DNA of 12,323 bases from Anaerolineales bacterium UBA6668 (GTDB taxonomy: Bacteria > Chloroflexota > Anaerolineae > Anaerolineales > UBA6668), in assembly GCA_002455215.1 (NCBI GenBank), contig DKKK01000029.1, positions 386 through 12,708 of the forward strand, in the 5' to 3' direction. The notes below the pieces were generated by a model. It worked only from the letters and a program-made list of their open reading frames with translations. It did no database searches and was not told the DNA's origin. Positions 1-5,369 of this stretch are shown here, in pieces. The position numbers and the translations under genes were made by a program. The first letter of the stretch is position 1, and every line of letters begins with the position of its first letter.

Positions 1-1
1 C

Positions 2-1335
2 ATTTTCCAGCAGTTTCGCCAACGATTATACCAACTATTCACTAAACGTGCAGATGCCGCCATAAACTTTATCGATGCACTGACCGTTGCTGGTCACGTA
101 TTATCCCCGTTGCACTTAGTGAAGAAGCACCATTCTGTCGTAAGTTTAGTTCCATTTACGATGCGTTAGATGAAGCAAAATTTGACGAAAGCGAATTGCG
201 CACAACTTTGTATGAGAGCCAGCCGACTGACCTACCCACCGACAGGCAGGGTTGCGAAACAATCGGCGGATACGAAATCTATGCGATAGACACAACACCG
301 GATGTACGACCAGAAGCGGAAACTTTAGAAGACCGTATCAACTTGAAAGCGCAAAAGAATGAGCCAGTGCAGATTGGACAAAAATTCTCCTGGTTGGCAC
401 GGCTCTTCAACCAGAATACTTCGTGGGTTGCGCCGTTGGATGTTCGGCGTGTGAGTAGCGAAAGTACGGACAGCAAAATCGCTACGGAACAAATACAAGT
501 GCTAGCTCAGCACAATCAACGACCGAAAGTCATAGTAGCAGATAGTTTGTATGCGAACGCAGTATTTTTAGCTGTATTTCTGACAGTCCACTCAATCTTT
601 GCTTTGGTTCGTCTGCGAAGTAGCGCGAATTTATTTGAAGCACTGGAAGCCAAAAAGCCGGGCAGTCGTGGCGTACCCCGTAAACATGGCGCAAAATTCA
701 AAATGAGTTCACCGCGCCGAAAGCCAGATTGTACACAGATATTCTGGTTGGGTTCGCAACAAATACGTCTCAGCGCATGGCATAAATTGCATTTTCAAAA
801 ATTGACGAACTTAGTAGGGTTTGCGTTACAGGTTGAGTTTCTCAAAGCAGATGGGAGTTTGCGCTTTCAGCGACCGATGTGGTTATTTTGGACGGGAGCG
901 GAAGACATTGCGTTACAAGATTTATGTCGAATGTACCTATGGCGATTTGCGATAGAACATGCATTTCGGTTTATGAAGCAAAAGTTAGGACTGAATGCCC
1001 ATTGGTTGAGCAGTAATGATAAAATCCACAAATGGGTATGGTTGTGTGCGTTAGCATATTGGCAATTACTGTTTATGAGAGAAGAAGTAGAAGAGCTATC
1101 TGCGCCGTGGTATCCCGTCAGGCGAGACAGTGAAAACAAACTGGTAGTAACACCCGGGTAGGTACAAAGAGGGGCATGGCGATTTATTGCCAAGCTGGGT
1201 ACACCAGCGAAATCACCCAGACCCCCCGGAAAAGGCAAAGGGCGTGCAAAAGGGTATCGCCCGGAACCAAGAACACGCTACGCAGTGGTATCCAAAAAAC
1301 CAAAGGAGGCAAAAAATACCCTAAAAGCCGCGTAA
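2..1335 (+). pseudogene. DDE transposase pseudogene (IS4/IS701-like), left end outside window
   Basis: Remnant of an insertion-sequence transposase. The largest intact piece is 196-1161 (321 codons from a TTG). Within it the acidic triad is visible: Asp in AIDTTP (about residue 32), Asp in VIVADSLYAN (about 116) and Glu in FAIEHAFRFMKQKLGL (about 254), the usual order for an RNase H-fold DDE transposase. The reading frame is broken twice. From position 2 the protein reads in frame 2 (FQQFRQRLYQLFTKRADAA...) and then continues in frame 1 after a one-base loss in the C run at about 105-108. An in-frame TAG at 1159-1161, most simply a CAG-to-TAG change, cuts off the C-terminus, but the frame continues open for 57 basic residues (KGKGRAKGYRPEPRTRYAV) to TAA at 1333-1335. 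The N-terminus lies left of the window. The family name is from memory of similar proteins; the double lesion is read directly. Confidence 0.85.
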
Positions 1336-1370
1336 GGGGGTGAGAAAGAGCAAAATCTTTGGGCAAGACC

Positions 1371-1390
1371 GTGTTTTTGAAAGAAAACAC
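1371..1390. terminator. AT-rich hairpin between transposase remnant and convergent small genes
   Basis: GTGTTTT (1371-1377) pairs with AAAACAC (1384-1390) across a 6-nt loop. It lies between the convergent ends of the transposase pseudogene (1335) and the minus-strand cassette gene (1415). The short, A/T-rich stem makes this a weak terminator candidate; it could also belong to the IS right end. No IS terminal inverted repeat can be defined because the left end is outside the window. Confidence 0.25.
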
Positions 1391-1414
1391 CGTTTTCGCA
1401 TTCATCCTTAACGA

Positions 1415-1582
1415 TCACTTGAACTCTAAAGTCAAGATACTTATTGCCGCAATGGGCAACGATATAACAATCACAATTGGACTGATTTCACCCTGAAATG
1501 AAAGGTTGCCCACAAAAGCAACTATTGCTCCGATTATAAGACCAGCAAAAATACGAATTTGTATACTCGATAATGGTCTCAT
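1415..1582 (-). CDS. Small hydrophobic membrane protein (55 aa), distal cassette
   Basis: Not recognised. This frame begins at an ATG that overlaps the stop of the upstream 76-aa gene as ATGA (1579-1582) and runs 55 codons to TGA at 1415-1417. The protein is almost all membrane: a first hydrophobic segment at about residues 9-25 (IRIFAGLIIGAIVAFVG), a polar turn (NLSFQGEIS) and a second segment at about 33-51 (PIVIVISLPIAAISILTLE). No Shine-Dalgarno lies before the ATG, so translation is probably coupled to the upstream gene. A longer ORF in the same frame reaching 1858 exists, but its first half is a low-complexity shadow of the 76-aa gene. The two proteins probably act together as a small membrane pair; the function is unknown. 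Confidence 0.6.
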   Translation of the reverse strand: MRPLSSIQIRIFAGLIIGAIVAFVGNLSFQGEISPIVIVISLPIAAISILTLEFK

Positions 1583-1809
1583 TCGCTTTTGTTCCGAGCA
1601 GATTTTAGGGAAAACCATGTTACAACCCCAAAGGTAACTGCCAAAATGGGGAATGCTATTGCGCCAATATATGCTCCCTGTCCACCTGTATTTATAGTGG
1701 TCAATCCACGAGTTACAAGAAACAATCGAATTGTGTAGAAAAAGAAAAATAAACTTACTGCTCCAGAAATAATCCCTAAGCAATATAAAATAATGGATGG
1801 TATTTTCAT
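1579..1809 (-). CDS. Small two-TM membrane protein (76 aa), distal cassette
   Basis: Not recognised. The start ATG at 1809 has an AAGGA-like sequence about 12 nt upstream, weak but on the correct side. The predicted topology is two helices: about residues 4-32 (SIILYCLGIISGAVSLFFFF...) and about 44-67 (GAYIGAIAFPILAVTFGVVT), with a glycine-rich loop (TINTGGQGAY) between and a basic tail (KSARNKSE). The gene is the first of a two-gene unit, overlapping the 55-aa gene by 4 nt. It lies directly after the 1932-1938 core heptamer in cassette orientation, with a promoter-like element at 1882-1910, so these two genes form the most distal cassette visible. Base composition is AT-rich relative to the metabolic genes on the right. 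Confidence 0.65.
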   Translation of the reverse strand: MKIPSIILYCLGIISGAVSLFFFFYTIRLFLVTRGLTTINTGGQGAYIGAIAFPILAVTFGVVTWFSLKSARNKSE

Positions 1810-1881
1810 TTTGTATTTTATTCCTTTCTGCTATAGATTTTGGTAAAGATGAATCCAAGATGCTTCCAAATCCTAGCGCAG

Positions 1882-1910
1882 ACTATCAGGTCAATTGATT
1901 TTCCTGTCAA
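1882..1910 (-). promoter_or_regulatory. Putative promoter of the small membrane gene pair
   Basis: On the minus strand a perfect TTGACA (1910-1905) is followed after 17 nt by GATAGT (1887-1882), four of six matches to TATAAT. It points at the 76-aa gene, whose ATG is about 73 nt further on. It lies just inside the cassette after the core heptamer at 1932-1938, as expected for a cassette that brings its own promoter. Confidence 0.4.
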
Positions 1911-1998
1911 AATCTGTTCAGATTGCAAAGCGCCCAACGGTGCGGTACGCGCCGCTGAACGGCTTGCATTACCTGCCCGGGGCGGGTGTGGACTGCCA

Positions 1999-2236
1999 CA
2001 AAATGGCACGCTTGCGAACAGGAAAAACTCGAAGCGTAGAAAATGCCCAGCGATAATTGAATCGCCAAATGGCGCAGAATCCCTAGCGTCCGATGCACCA
2101 CAGCGCAGAATTCCGCCCTTTATGACAGCAGAAACGTGGGGCGTGTTCACACCACCTCCCCCTTTAGTATACTCCCAATCTGCAAGTTGGCAAGTTTTGC
2201 CAATCAGCCACCCCGCCCGTCGCCGTTTCTGAGAAC
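1999..2236. repeat. Dispersed repeat, copy A (about 238 bp)
   Basis: By eye this aligns end to end with 2735-2971 at roughly 85% identity, from TGGCACGCTTGC to CTGAGAAC. The middle part, about 2110-2205, is almost identical between the copies, while the flanks have drifted and carry small indels. The conserved core includes a promoter-like element, a purine-rich GGGGGAGG and a GTG that starts a short frame (NTPHVSAVIKGG...) on the minus strand. The outer ends match arms of the local attC sites, so the repeat looks like an attC arm pair enclosing extra DNA. Confidence 0.8.
2166..2193 (-). promoter_or_regulatory. Promoter-like module inside repeat copy A
   Basis: Minus strand: TTGCCA (2193-2188), 16 nt, TATACT (2171-2166), then a GGGGGAGG Shine-Dalgarno-like run and GTG at 2150. 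The -35 lies in a hairpin-capable sequence, TTGGCAA/TTGCCAA around a GTT spacer on the + strand. The module points toward the two small membrane genes of cassette 7. Confidence 0.35.
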
Positions 2237-2258
2237 GTCTCGACTTGCAATCTCAATC

Positions 2259-2489
2259 TTATGCTGACGTATCACTAGTTTTTGAAGCAAACCAATTAAG
2301 CAAAATCAAACATAACACTACATAGGGAAAGATACCGTATAAAGTGTCGCTCACCGAATGCGAGTTTCGATCCACTGCAAAGAACACCTGCACGCAAAAA
2401 ACTAATGGGAGCAGGCAAGCAACAATCCCTTGCCAAGTGATAGGACGATATATCCATCCCCAAGACTTGAACCAAACAATGTTTTTCAT
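2259..2489 (-). CDS. Small two-TM membrane protein (76 aa), cassette 6
   Basis: A well-supported small gene. The ATG at 2489 has AAGGAG about 8 nt upstream, the clearest Shine-Dalgarno in this part of the array. The N-terminus is aromatic and Gly/Trp-rich (VWFKSWGWIYRPITWQG), followed by a hydrophobic helix at about 22-40 (IVACLLPLVFCVQVFFAV), a polar loop (DRNSHSVSDTLYG) and a second helix at about 54-69 (IFPYVVLCLILLNWFA). This arrangement (GWGW / TWQG / VDR-HS-SDT / FPY) resembles a small family of hypothetical membrane proteins I recall in diverse bacteria, often short and single-domain; that recollection is untested. The stop at 2259-2261 lies 11 bp from the degenerate R'' of the long attC-like site. 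No function can be assigned. Confidence 0.8.
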   Translation of the reverse strand: MKNIVWFKSWGWIYRPITWQGIVACLLPLVFCVQVFFAVDRNSHSVSDTLYGIFPYVVLCLILLNWFASKTSDTSA

Positions 2490-2521
2490 AGTAAGACTCC
2501 TTTTGCATCAATTTCGTAACT

Positions 2522-2550
2522 TTGATAATTATTGCGTTTAGGCATATCAA
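2522..2550 (-). promoter_or_regulatory. Putative promoter of cassette 6
   Basis: Minus strand: TTGATA (2550-2545), 17 nt, TATCAA (2527-2522). The predicted start is about 2515, roughly 25 nt before the AAGGAG of the 76-aa membrane protein gene. The -10 match is moderate (four of six). Confidence 0.35.
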
Positions 2551-2734
2551 CGTGCTTTACGGCAAACATATCCACAATCAAGATGCTTCAGATTTTCTTT
2601 TCACTTTTTAATCCTTTTTTGTCAATGAATTTCGTCAATGATAACCCTATGTTGCTATCAATTATATTCAAAGACTATCAAAAGCAAAAAAGAATACGCG
2701 GCACTTGTTTTGACGATTTTGCAAGTAACTGCTA
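2551..2734. other. AT-rich stretch with no supported gene
   Basis: Only frames without start-signal or composition support cross this stretch. A long + frame (2532-3212) runs through it and through repeat B without recognisable protein character. It should hold the start of cassette 6 and an attC core, but no clean GTTRRRY/RYYYAAC pair was found, so the boundary here is lost or displaced. Confidence 0.4.
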
Positions 2735-2971
2735 CAAAGTGGCACGCTTGCAAGCAGGAAAAACTCGAAGCGAGAAAAATGCTCACTCTGCTGGGAGAGC
2801 CAAATTGCGCAGAATCCCCAGCGTCCGATGCACCACAGCACAGCGTTCCGCCCTTTATGACAGCAGAAACGTGGGGCGTGTTCACACCACCTTCCCCTTT
2901 AGTATACTCCCAATCTGCAAGTTGGCAAGTTTTGCCCATCAGCCCCACCGCACGTCGGTGTTGCTGAGAAC
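2735..2971. repeat. Dispersed repeat, copy B (about 237 bp)
   Basis: Second copy of the element at 1999-2236, in the same orientation, flanking the cassette 6 gene on the other side. Similarity fades left of about 2722 and right of CTGAGAAC (2971). The R' arm and both core heptamers seen around copy A are absent, so this is either a decayed attC-like site of the preceding (higBA) cassette or an independent insertion. Confidence 0.8.
2901..2928 (-). promoter_or_regulatory. Promoter-like module inside repeat copy B
   Basis: Same arrangement as in copy A: TTGCCA (2928-2923), 16 nt, TATACT (2906-2901), followed by a purine-rich SD-like run and GTG at 2885. Conservation of these spacings between two otherwise drifting copies is the main support. 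Confidence 0.35.
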
Positions 2972-3133
2972 TTTCCTAGACAGGATGCCCGTCTTTCATA
3001 CCCAAAGAAACAACTTTGAATGTCACAATTGCATATACTCGACTCAAGCCAGTCCTGCAAGCCGTACAGTTACGCAGTGGTGGTTTGCTTTCGAGCTTAC
3101 CCCGTTGAGAACCTTGGTTTCCAGTCTGTTTGA

Positions 3134-3430
3134 TTTTTTCACTGGTGGTACACCCAAAAGTTCACCTTCATCCGCTCAAAGACACAGTTTGGGGCGTTTT
3201 ACCGTCGGCTGAAGGGACGTTTGGGCAATGCTCAAGCTTTGATTGCTACCGCACATAAAATAGCCCGCGTGATTTTTGCAATGGTGAAAGGAAAACAGCC
3301 TTATCAATCACTTTCTGACAGGGAATACGAAGAGCGCTTTCGTGAGCGCGAAGTGCAAGTCCTTAAAAAGCGAACGCATAAATTGGGCTTGACATTGCTA
3401 GACCCTGCCCAATCCGGTGTTGTTTCTTAA
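3134..3430 (+). pseudogene. IS110-family transposase, C-terminal remnant
   Basis: An in-frame stretch from just after a TGA at 3131 to TAA at 3428-3430 encodes the C-terminal part of an IS110/IS1111-type transposase. It contains RSKTQFGAFYRRLKGRLGN (from 3173), then AQALIATAHKIARVIFAMV, a short linker and QPYQSLSDREYEERFRERE. The FYRRLKGRLG..A..ATAHK..R pattern is the helical C-terminal domain (Transposase_20 type) of this family. The N-terminal RuvC-like DEDD domain and most of the element are missing, and upstream sequence to about 2975 shows no continuation in any frame I checked. IS110-group elements (the IS1111-attC subgroup) are known to insert into attC sites. Its place next to higBA, where an attC is expected but absent, fits that habit. 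Confidence 0.75.
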
Positions 3431-3474
3431 GACGCGGTGTTGGCACGCTTTTGACTTGAAGACTCACTTGCCTT

Positions 3475-3783
3475 TTACGCAACGCCTGAATGTGGATGAA
3501 TGGAATCTAAAACTTTCATTTCATCCTGTTGAGCAAAATACAAATCCCAGCGTAACTGTAAATTCATCCAAAAATCTGGCGACATGTCAAAGAATTTTGC
3601 CAAACGCAAAGCCGTACTTGGAGTAATACCCCTACGCCCATTCACAATTTCATTAATACGCTGATATGGAACATGAATATTATCAGCCAAATCTCTTTGG
3701 CTGATTCCCATCGGGTCTAAAAACTCTTCCAAAAGCATTTCGCCAGGATGAGTAGGTAGGCGATTGGTAGGAACGCGAACCAT
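3475..3783 (-). CDS. higA: HigA-family antitoxin (XRE-type HTH)
   Basis: Antitoxin of a type II toxin-antitoxin pair. It binds HigB to neutralise it and, by family knowledge, represses the operon. 102 aa, the usual size. The opening RLPTHPGEMLLEEFLDPMG is the signature start of HigA antidotes, followed by the helix-turn-helix at about residues 28-62 (ISQRDLADNIHVPYQRINEI, then VNGRRGITPSTALRLAKFF) and the closing SPDFWMNLQLRWDLYFAQ. The ATG at 3783 has AGGAG about 7 nt upstream. It lies 22 bp downstream of higB in the toxin-first order typical of HigBA. Such pairs are common integron cassettes and are thought to stabilise arrays. The expected attC after its stop is not found; within 45 bp the sequence runs into the IS110 remnant. 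Confidence 0.93.
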   Translation of the reverse strand: MVRVPTNRLPTHPGEMLLEEFLDPMGISQRDLADNIHVPYQRINEIVNGRRGITPSTALRLAKFFDMSPDFWMNLQLRWDLYFAQQDEMKVLDSIHPHSGVA

Positions 3784-3805
3784 AATATAACTCCTGCTTT
3801 TCTGG

Positions 3806-4099
3806 CTAGTGATAATCTACGATTTCAACTTGGTCGGGACCTAAATTCGTCCACACAAAACAAATACGATACTGGTCGTTGATACGGATGCTATATTGAC
3901 CTTTTCTGTCACCCGATAAGGACTCAAGTTTATTGTTTGGCGGAATTCTCAACTCGTGCAAGGCGGTGACAGAATCTAATTGGTCTAATTTTCTAGCGGC
4001 GATTTTCCAAATCGAAGATGAGCATATTTTTCTCGCCGCTTTAGTATTTTCGCCGTTGAAAATATCTTTCGTTCCCGTACCTTTGAACGACTTTATCAT
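3806..4099 (-). CDS. higB: HigB-family toxin (RelE/ParE superfamily)
   Basis: Toxin of the HigBA pair, a ribosome-dependent mRNA endonuclease by family knowledge, acting in the cytoplasm. 97 aa, about the usual family length. It opens [16 protein letters not shown] and carries the conserved block [21 protein letters not shown], then [26 protein letters not shown] and EIVDYH at the end. The Arg and Tyr in [14 protein letters not shown] match the positions of the family's basic active-site strand. There is no Shine-Dalgarno. The -10 of the promoter at 4106-4134 is so close that the ATG may itself be the transcript start (leaderless). First gene of cassette 5, starting about 60 bp after the attC-d core. 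Confidence 0.92.
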   Translation of the reverse strand: MIKSFKGTGTKDIFNGENTKAARKICSSSIWKIAARKLDQLDSVTALHELRIPPNNKLESLSGDRKGQYSIRINDQYRICFVWTNLGPDQVEIVDYH

Positions 4100-4105
4100 A
4101 TCGCT

Positions 4106-4134
4106 ATGATAGCATGATATTCATGCTATTTCAA
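4106..4134 (-). promoter_or_regulatory. higBA promoter with palindromic operator
   Basis: Minus strand: TTGAAA (4134-4129), 17-nt spacer, TATCAT (4111-4106). A perfect palindrome, TAGCATGA-ATA-TCATGCTA (4110-4128, 8-bp arms), fills the spacer and overlaps the first bases of the -10. That is the expected position of a HigA autoregulatory operator. The inferred transcript start falls at or next to the higB ATG (4099). Confidence 0.7.
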
Positions 4135-4156
4135 GTCTCAATATTTTGTGCGGGCG

Positions 4157-4275
4157 GCCTAACGGCTGGCGTTACCTGCGCTGGGGTGGGACTTGGCGGG
4201 AAAATGCCAAAGGTAGGGAAAATCCTTAGCCTGCTACCCCGGCACGCCGCCGTTTCTGAGAACGCTTTGTTAGGC
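4157..4275 (-). repeat. attC-d (119 bp), end of cassette 4
   Basis: Perfect heptamer pair: GCCTAAC (4157-4163) and GTTAGGC (4269-4275). The arms contain GGCTGGCGTTACCTGC near R' and CACGCCGCCGTTTCTGAGAACG near R'', with an internal hairpin TTGGC/GCCAA at about 4192-4209. On the cassette strand the crossover would be in G^TTAGGC at 4163. The stop codon of the preceding gene lies inside the R'' heptamer. This is the cleanest attC in the array along with attC-a. Confidence 0.82.
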
Positions 4276-5046
4276 GGTTTTTGATTTTGTGGTATTTTCC
4301 CAATAATTATTGAATGTATTTTGATAATATGTGAACCATTCTCCATCTTGTATCTTTTTTAGTGTTACGGATGGGCGCTCGTCATATTCTTGTTTATAAC
4401 CATTGAAAGACACAAAAATCTCACCATTCTCTAAGTTTTCATTCACCATTGTCATAACCATTGGTGGAAGGCTTTTCACGAACCGTACTTCCACCCCCGA
4501 TTCATTATCGGCTTCCCTGCCGATTTGATATAGTAATTTTTCTGATAATTGAATATCCATTCTCAACCCATCAGCGTCCGCAGTCCCTTTAGGGTCGCGA
4601 TCTAAAATCATATGAAATGCTTCACTGTCTGGTTCTACAAGGATACAACGAATAGTTCCGCCTGATTTTAAAAATGTTCGCAATACTGCGTGATTGTGAC
4701 CCACCCAAGAATAGTTTGCCACGTTTAAGAAACTAATTTTTTTCGCTTTTGTAAACGCTGAAGTAATTTCTGCAGGTTGCCACCGTTTCAGAGAAGCGGA
4801 GGGATTCATTGATTGTTTCAGCGAATGCAATTCACTTATTATCTCTTCACTGGAATGACGCGACTCAATTAATCCATAGACAAGAACTGACATTACGGCA
4901 AGCAATATTCCTTGTAAAGCAGAATCTGATGCAACGTCAAAAATGTCCATTACAAGAATTATCATGCTAAGTAGCAAAATAACGTAAAGCTCTATATTTT
5001 TACGTTGCTTAATATCTCGCCAAATTTTTTGAAAAAATAATCCCAT
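4270..5046 (-). CDS. Two-TM protein with PLD-like cytosolic region (258 aa), cassette 4
   Basis: Membrane-anchored protein of unknown role. Two helices lie near the N-terminus, about residues 19-37 (ELYVILLLSMIILVMDIF) and 44-61 (LQGILLAVMSVLVYGLI). A coiled linker (SSEEIISELHSLKQSM) follows, then a soluble region of about 165 residues. Its pattern AKKISFLNVANYSW...LRTFLKSGGTIRCILVEPDSEAF resembles phospholipase D-like domains that start with a stretch describing an extracted product and a dosed-loop 'GG.IR.ILV.PDS' strand. No HxK(x)4D catalytic motif is visible, so it may be a non-catalytic or divergent relative. The ATG at 5046 has AAGGA about 10 nt upstream. The TAA stop lies in the attC-d R'' box, so the cassette is compact. 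Membrane anchor plus PLD-like region is an effector-like arrangement, which makes a defence role possible but unproven. Confidence 0.8.
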   Translation of the reverse strand: MGLFFQKIWRDIKQRKNIELYVILLLSMIILVMDIFDVASDSALQGILLAVMSVLVYGLIESRHSSEEIISELHSLKQSMNPSASLKRWQPAEITSAFTKAKKISFLNVANYSWVGHNHAVLRTFLKSGGTIRCILVEPDSEAFHMILDRDPKGTADADGLRMDIQLSEKLLYQIGREADNESGVEVRFVKSLPPMVMTMVNENLENGEIFVSFNGYKQEYDERPSVTLKKIQDGEWFTYYQNTFNNYWENTTKSKTA

Positions 5047-5080
5047 TGAATTATGATCCTTAACAATTGCGGAGTTACCC

Positions 5081-5220
5081 GCCTAACGTGGCGGCGGATG
5101 AGCCGTCTGAAACGAAAATGCGAAGCATTTGAGTGAAGGTCGGCTCCATGCGCTAGTTCGGCGGCGGTGCGTCAGCGCCAGAGCCGAATAGCGGATGGTA
5201 CAGCCGCCGCCACGTTCAGC
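5081..5220 (-). repeat. attC-c, gene-less cassette 3
   Basis: R' is GCCTAAC at 5081-5087. Two R'' choices exist: GTTCGGC at 5156-5162 (82-bp site), or GTTCAGC at 5214-5220 (140-bp site). The second gives a longer match, because AACGTGGCGGCGG (5085-5097) is the perfect reverse complement of CCGCCGCCACGTT (5204-5216). An inner stem GATGAGCCG / CGGCTC and a small hairpin AAATGCG-AAGC-ATTT (about 5114-5131) are also present. No gene fits between this site and attC-b, so it is either an empty cassette or the remnant of one that lost its gene. Confidence 0.6.
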
Positions 5221-5366
5221 GGTGCGGTACGCGCCGCTGAACGGCAAGTTTCACCGGCGCGGGGCGGATTTGGCAGGAAAACGACACGGGTGAAGCCGAT
5301 TGTTGAACGGAATCCCTGGCGGGGCGGCGGAGCCCGCCCCGCGTCCGCGTGCAAACGATGTTGGGC
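5214..5366 (-). repeat. attC-b (153 bp), end of cassette 2
   Basis: R'' is a clean GTTGGGC at 5360-5366. R' is degenerate, GTTCAGC at 5214-5220 (GCTGAAC on the cassette strand). Next to it is a perfect 9-bp palindrome, GTTCAGCGG/CCGCTGAAC (5214-5242). The following GGCAAG matches attC-a, and the 29-bp R' segment matches that of the long site at 1932. A GC-rich internal stem GGCGGGG...CCCGCCCCG (about 5317-5341) is visible. It covers most of the gene-free interval 5047-5369. Confidence 0.68.
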
Positions 5367-5369
5367 AAC

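Larger units (their letters stand above)
1932..2248 (-). repeat. attC-like site of cassette 6, unusually long (about 317 bp), with one degenerate end
   Basis: The R' core is clean: GCCCAAC at 1932-1938 (GTTGGGC on the cassette strand). Inward from it runs GCTGAACGGCTTGC then ATTACCTGC, matching attC-d (GGCTGGCGTTACCTGC). The other arm, CGCCGTTTCTGAGAACG (2221-2237), matches the R'' arm of attC-d. The expected R'' heptamer is worn to GACTTGC (2242-2248). Typical attC sites are about 55-150 bp; here about 200 bp of extra sequence (the repeat at 1999-2236) fills the loop. Whether it can still recombine is doubtful. The stretch 1858-2258 has no convincing gene; ORFs through it follow this structure. 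Confidence 0.55.

Noticed and set aside
1415..1858. A single 147-residue minus-strand frame
   Set aside because: Its first half is a shadow of the better-formed 76-aa membrane protein gene. Only the part from the ATGA overlap (1582) onward has the hydrophobic pattern of a real protein.
1840..2232. 130-residue + strand frame in the long attC-like region
   Set aside because: It is explained by the repeat and attC arms; the related repeat B encodes a similar but shifted frame, so it reflects nucleotide conservation.
2972..3133. Short minus-strand open stretch ending VSLGMKDGHPV
   Set aside because: No start with SD and no recognised family; too short to support as a gene.
2532..3212. 226-residue + strand frame
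   Set aside because: It crosses AT-rich spacer, repeat B and unrelated sequence with no consistent protein character, no SD, and it lies out of frame with the IS110 remnant it approaches.
3440..3455. GTTGGCA-type heptamer after higA as an attC core
   Set aside because: It has no paired partner heptamer at a suitable distance and does not match GTTRRRY well.
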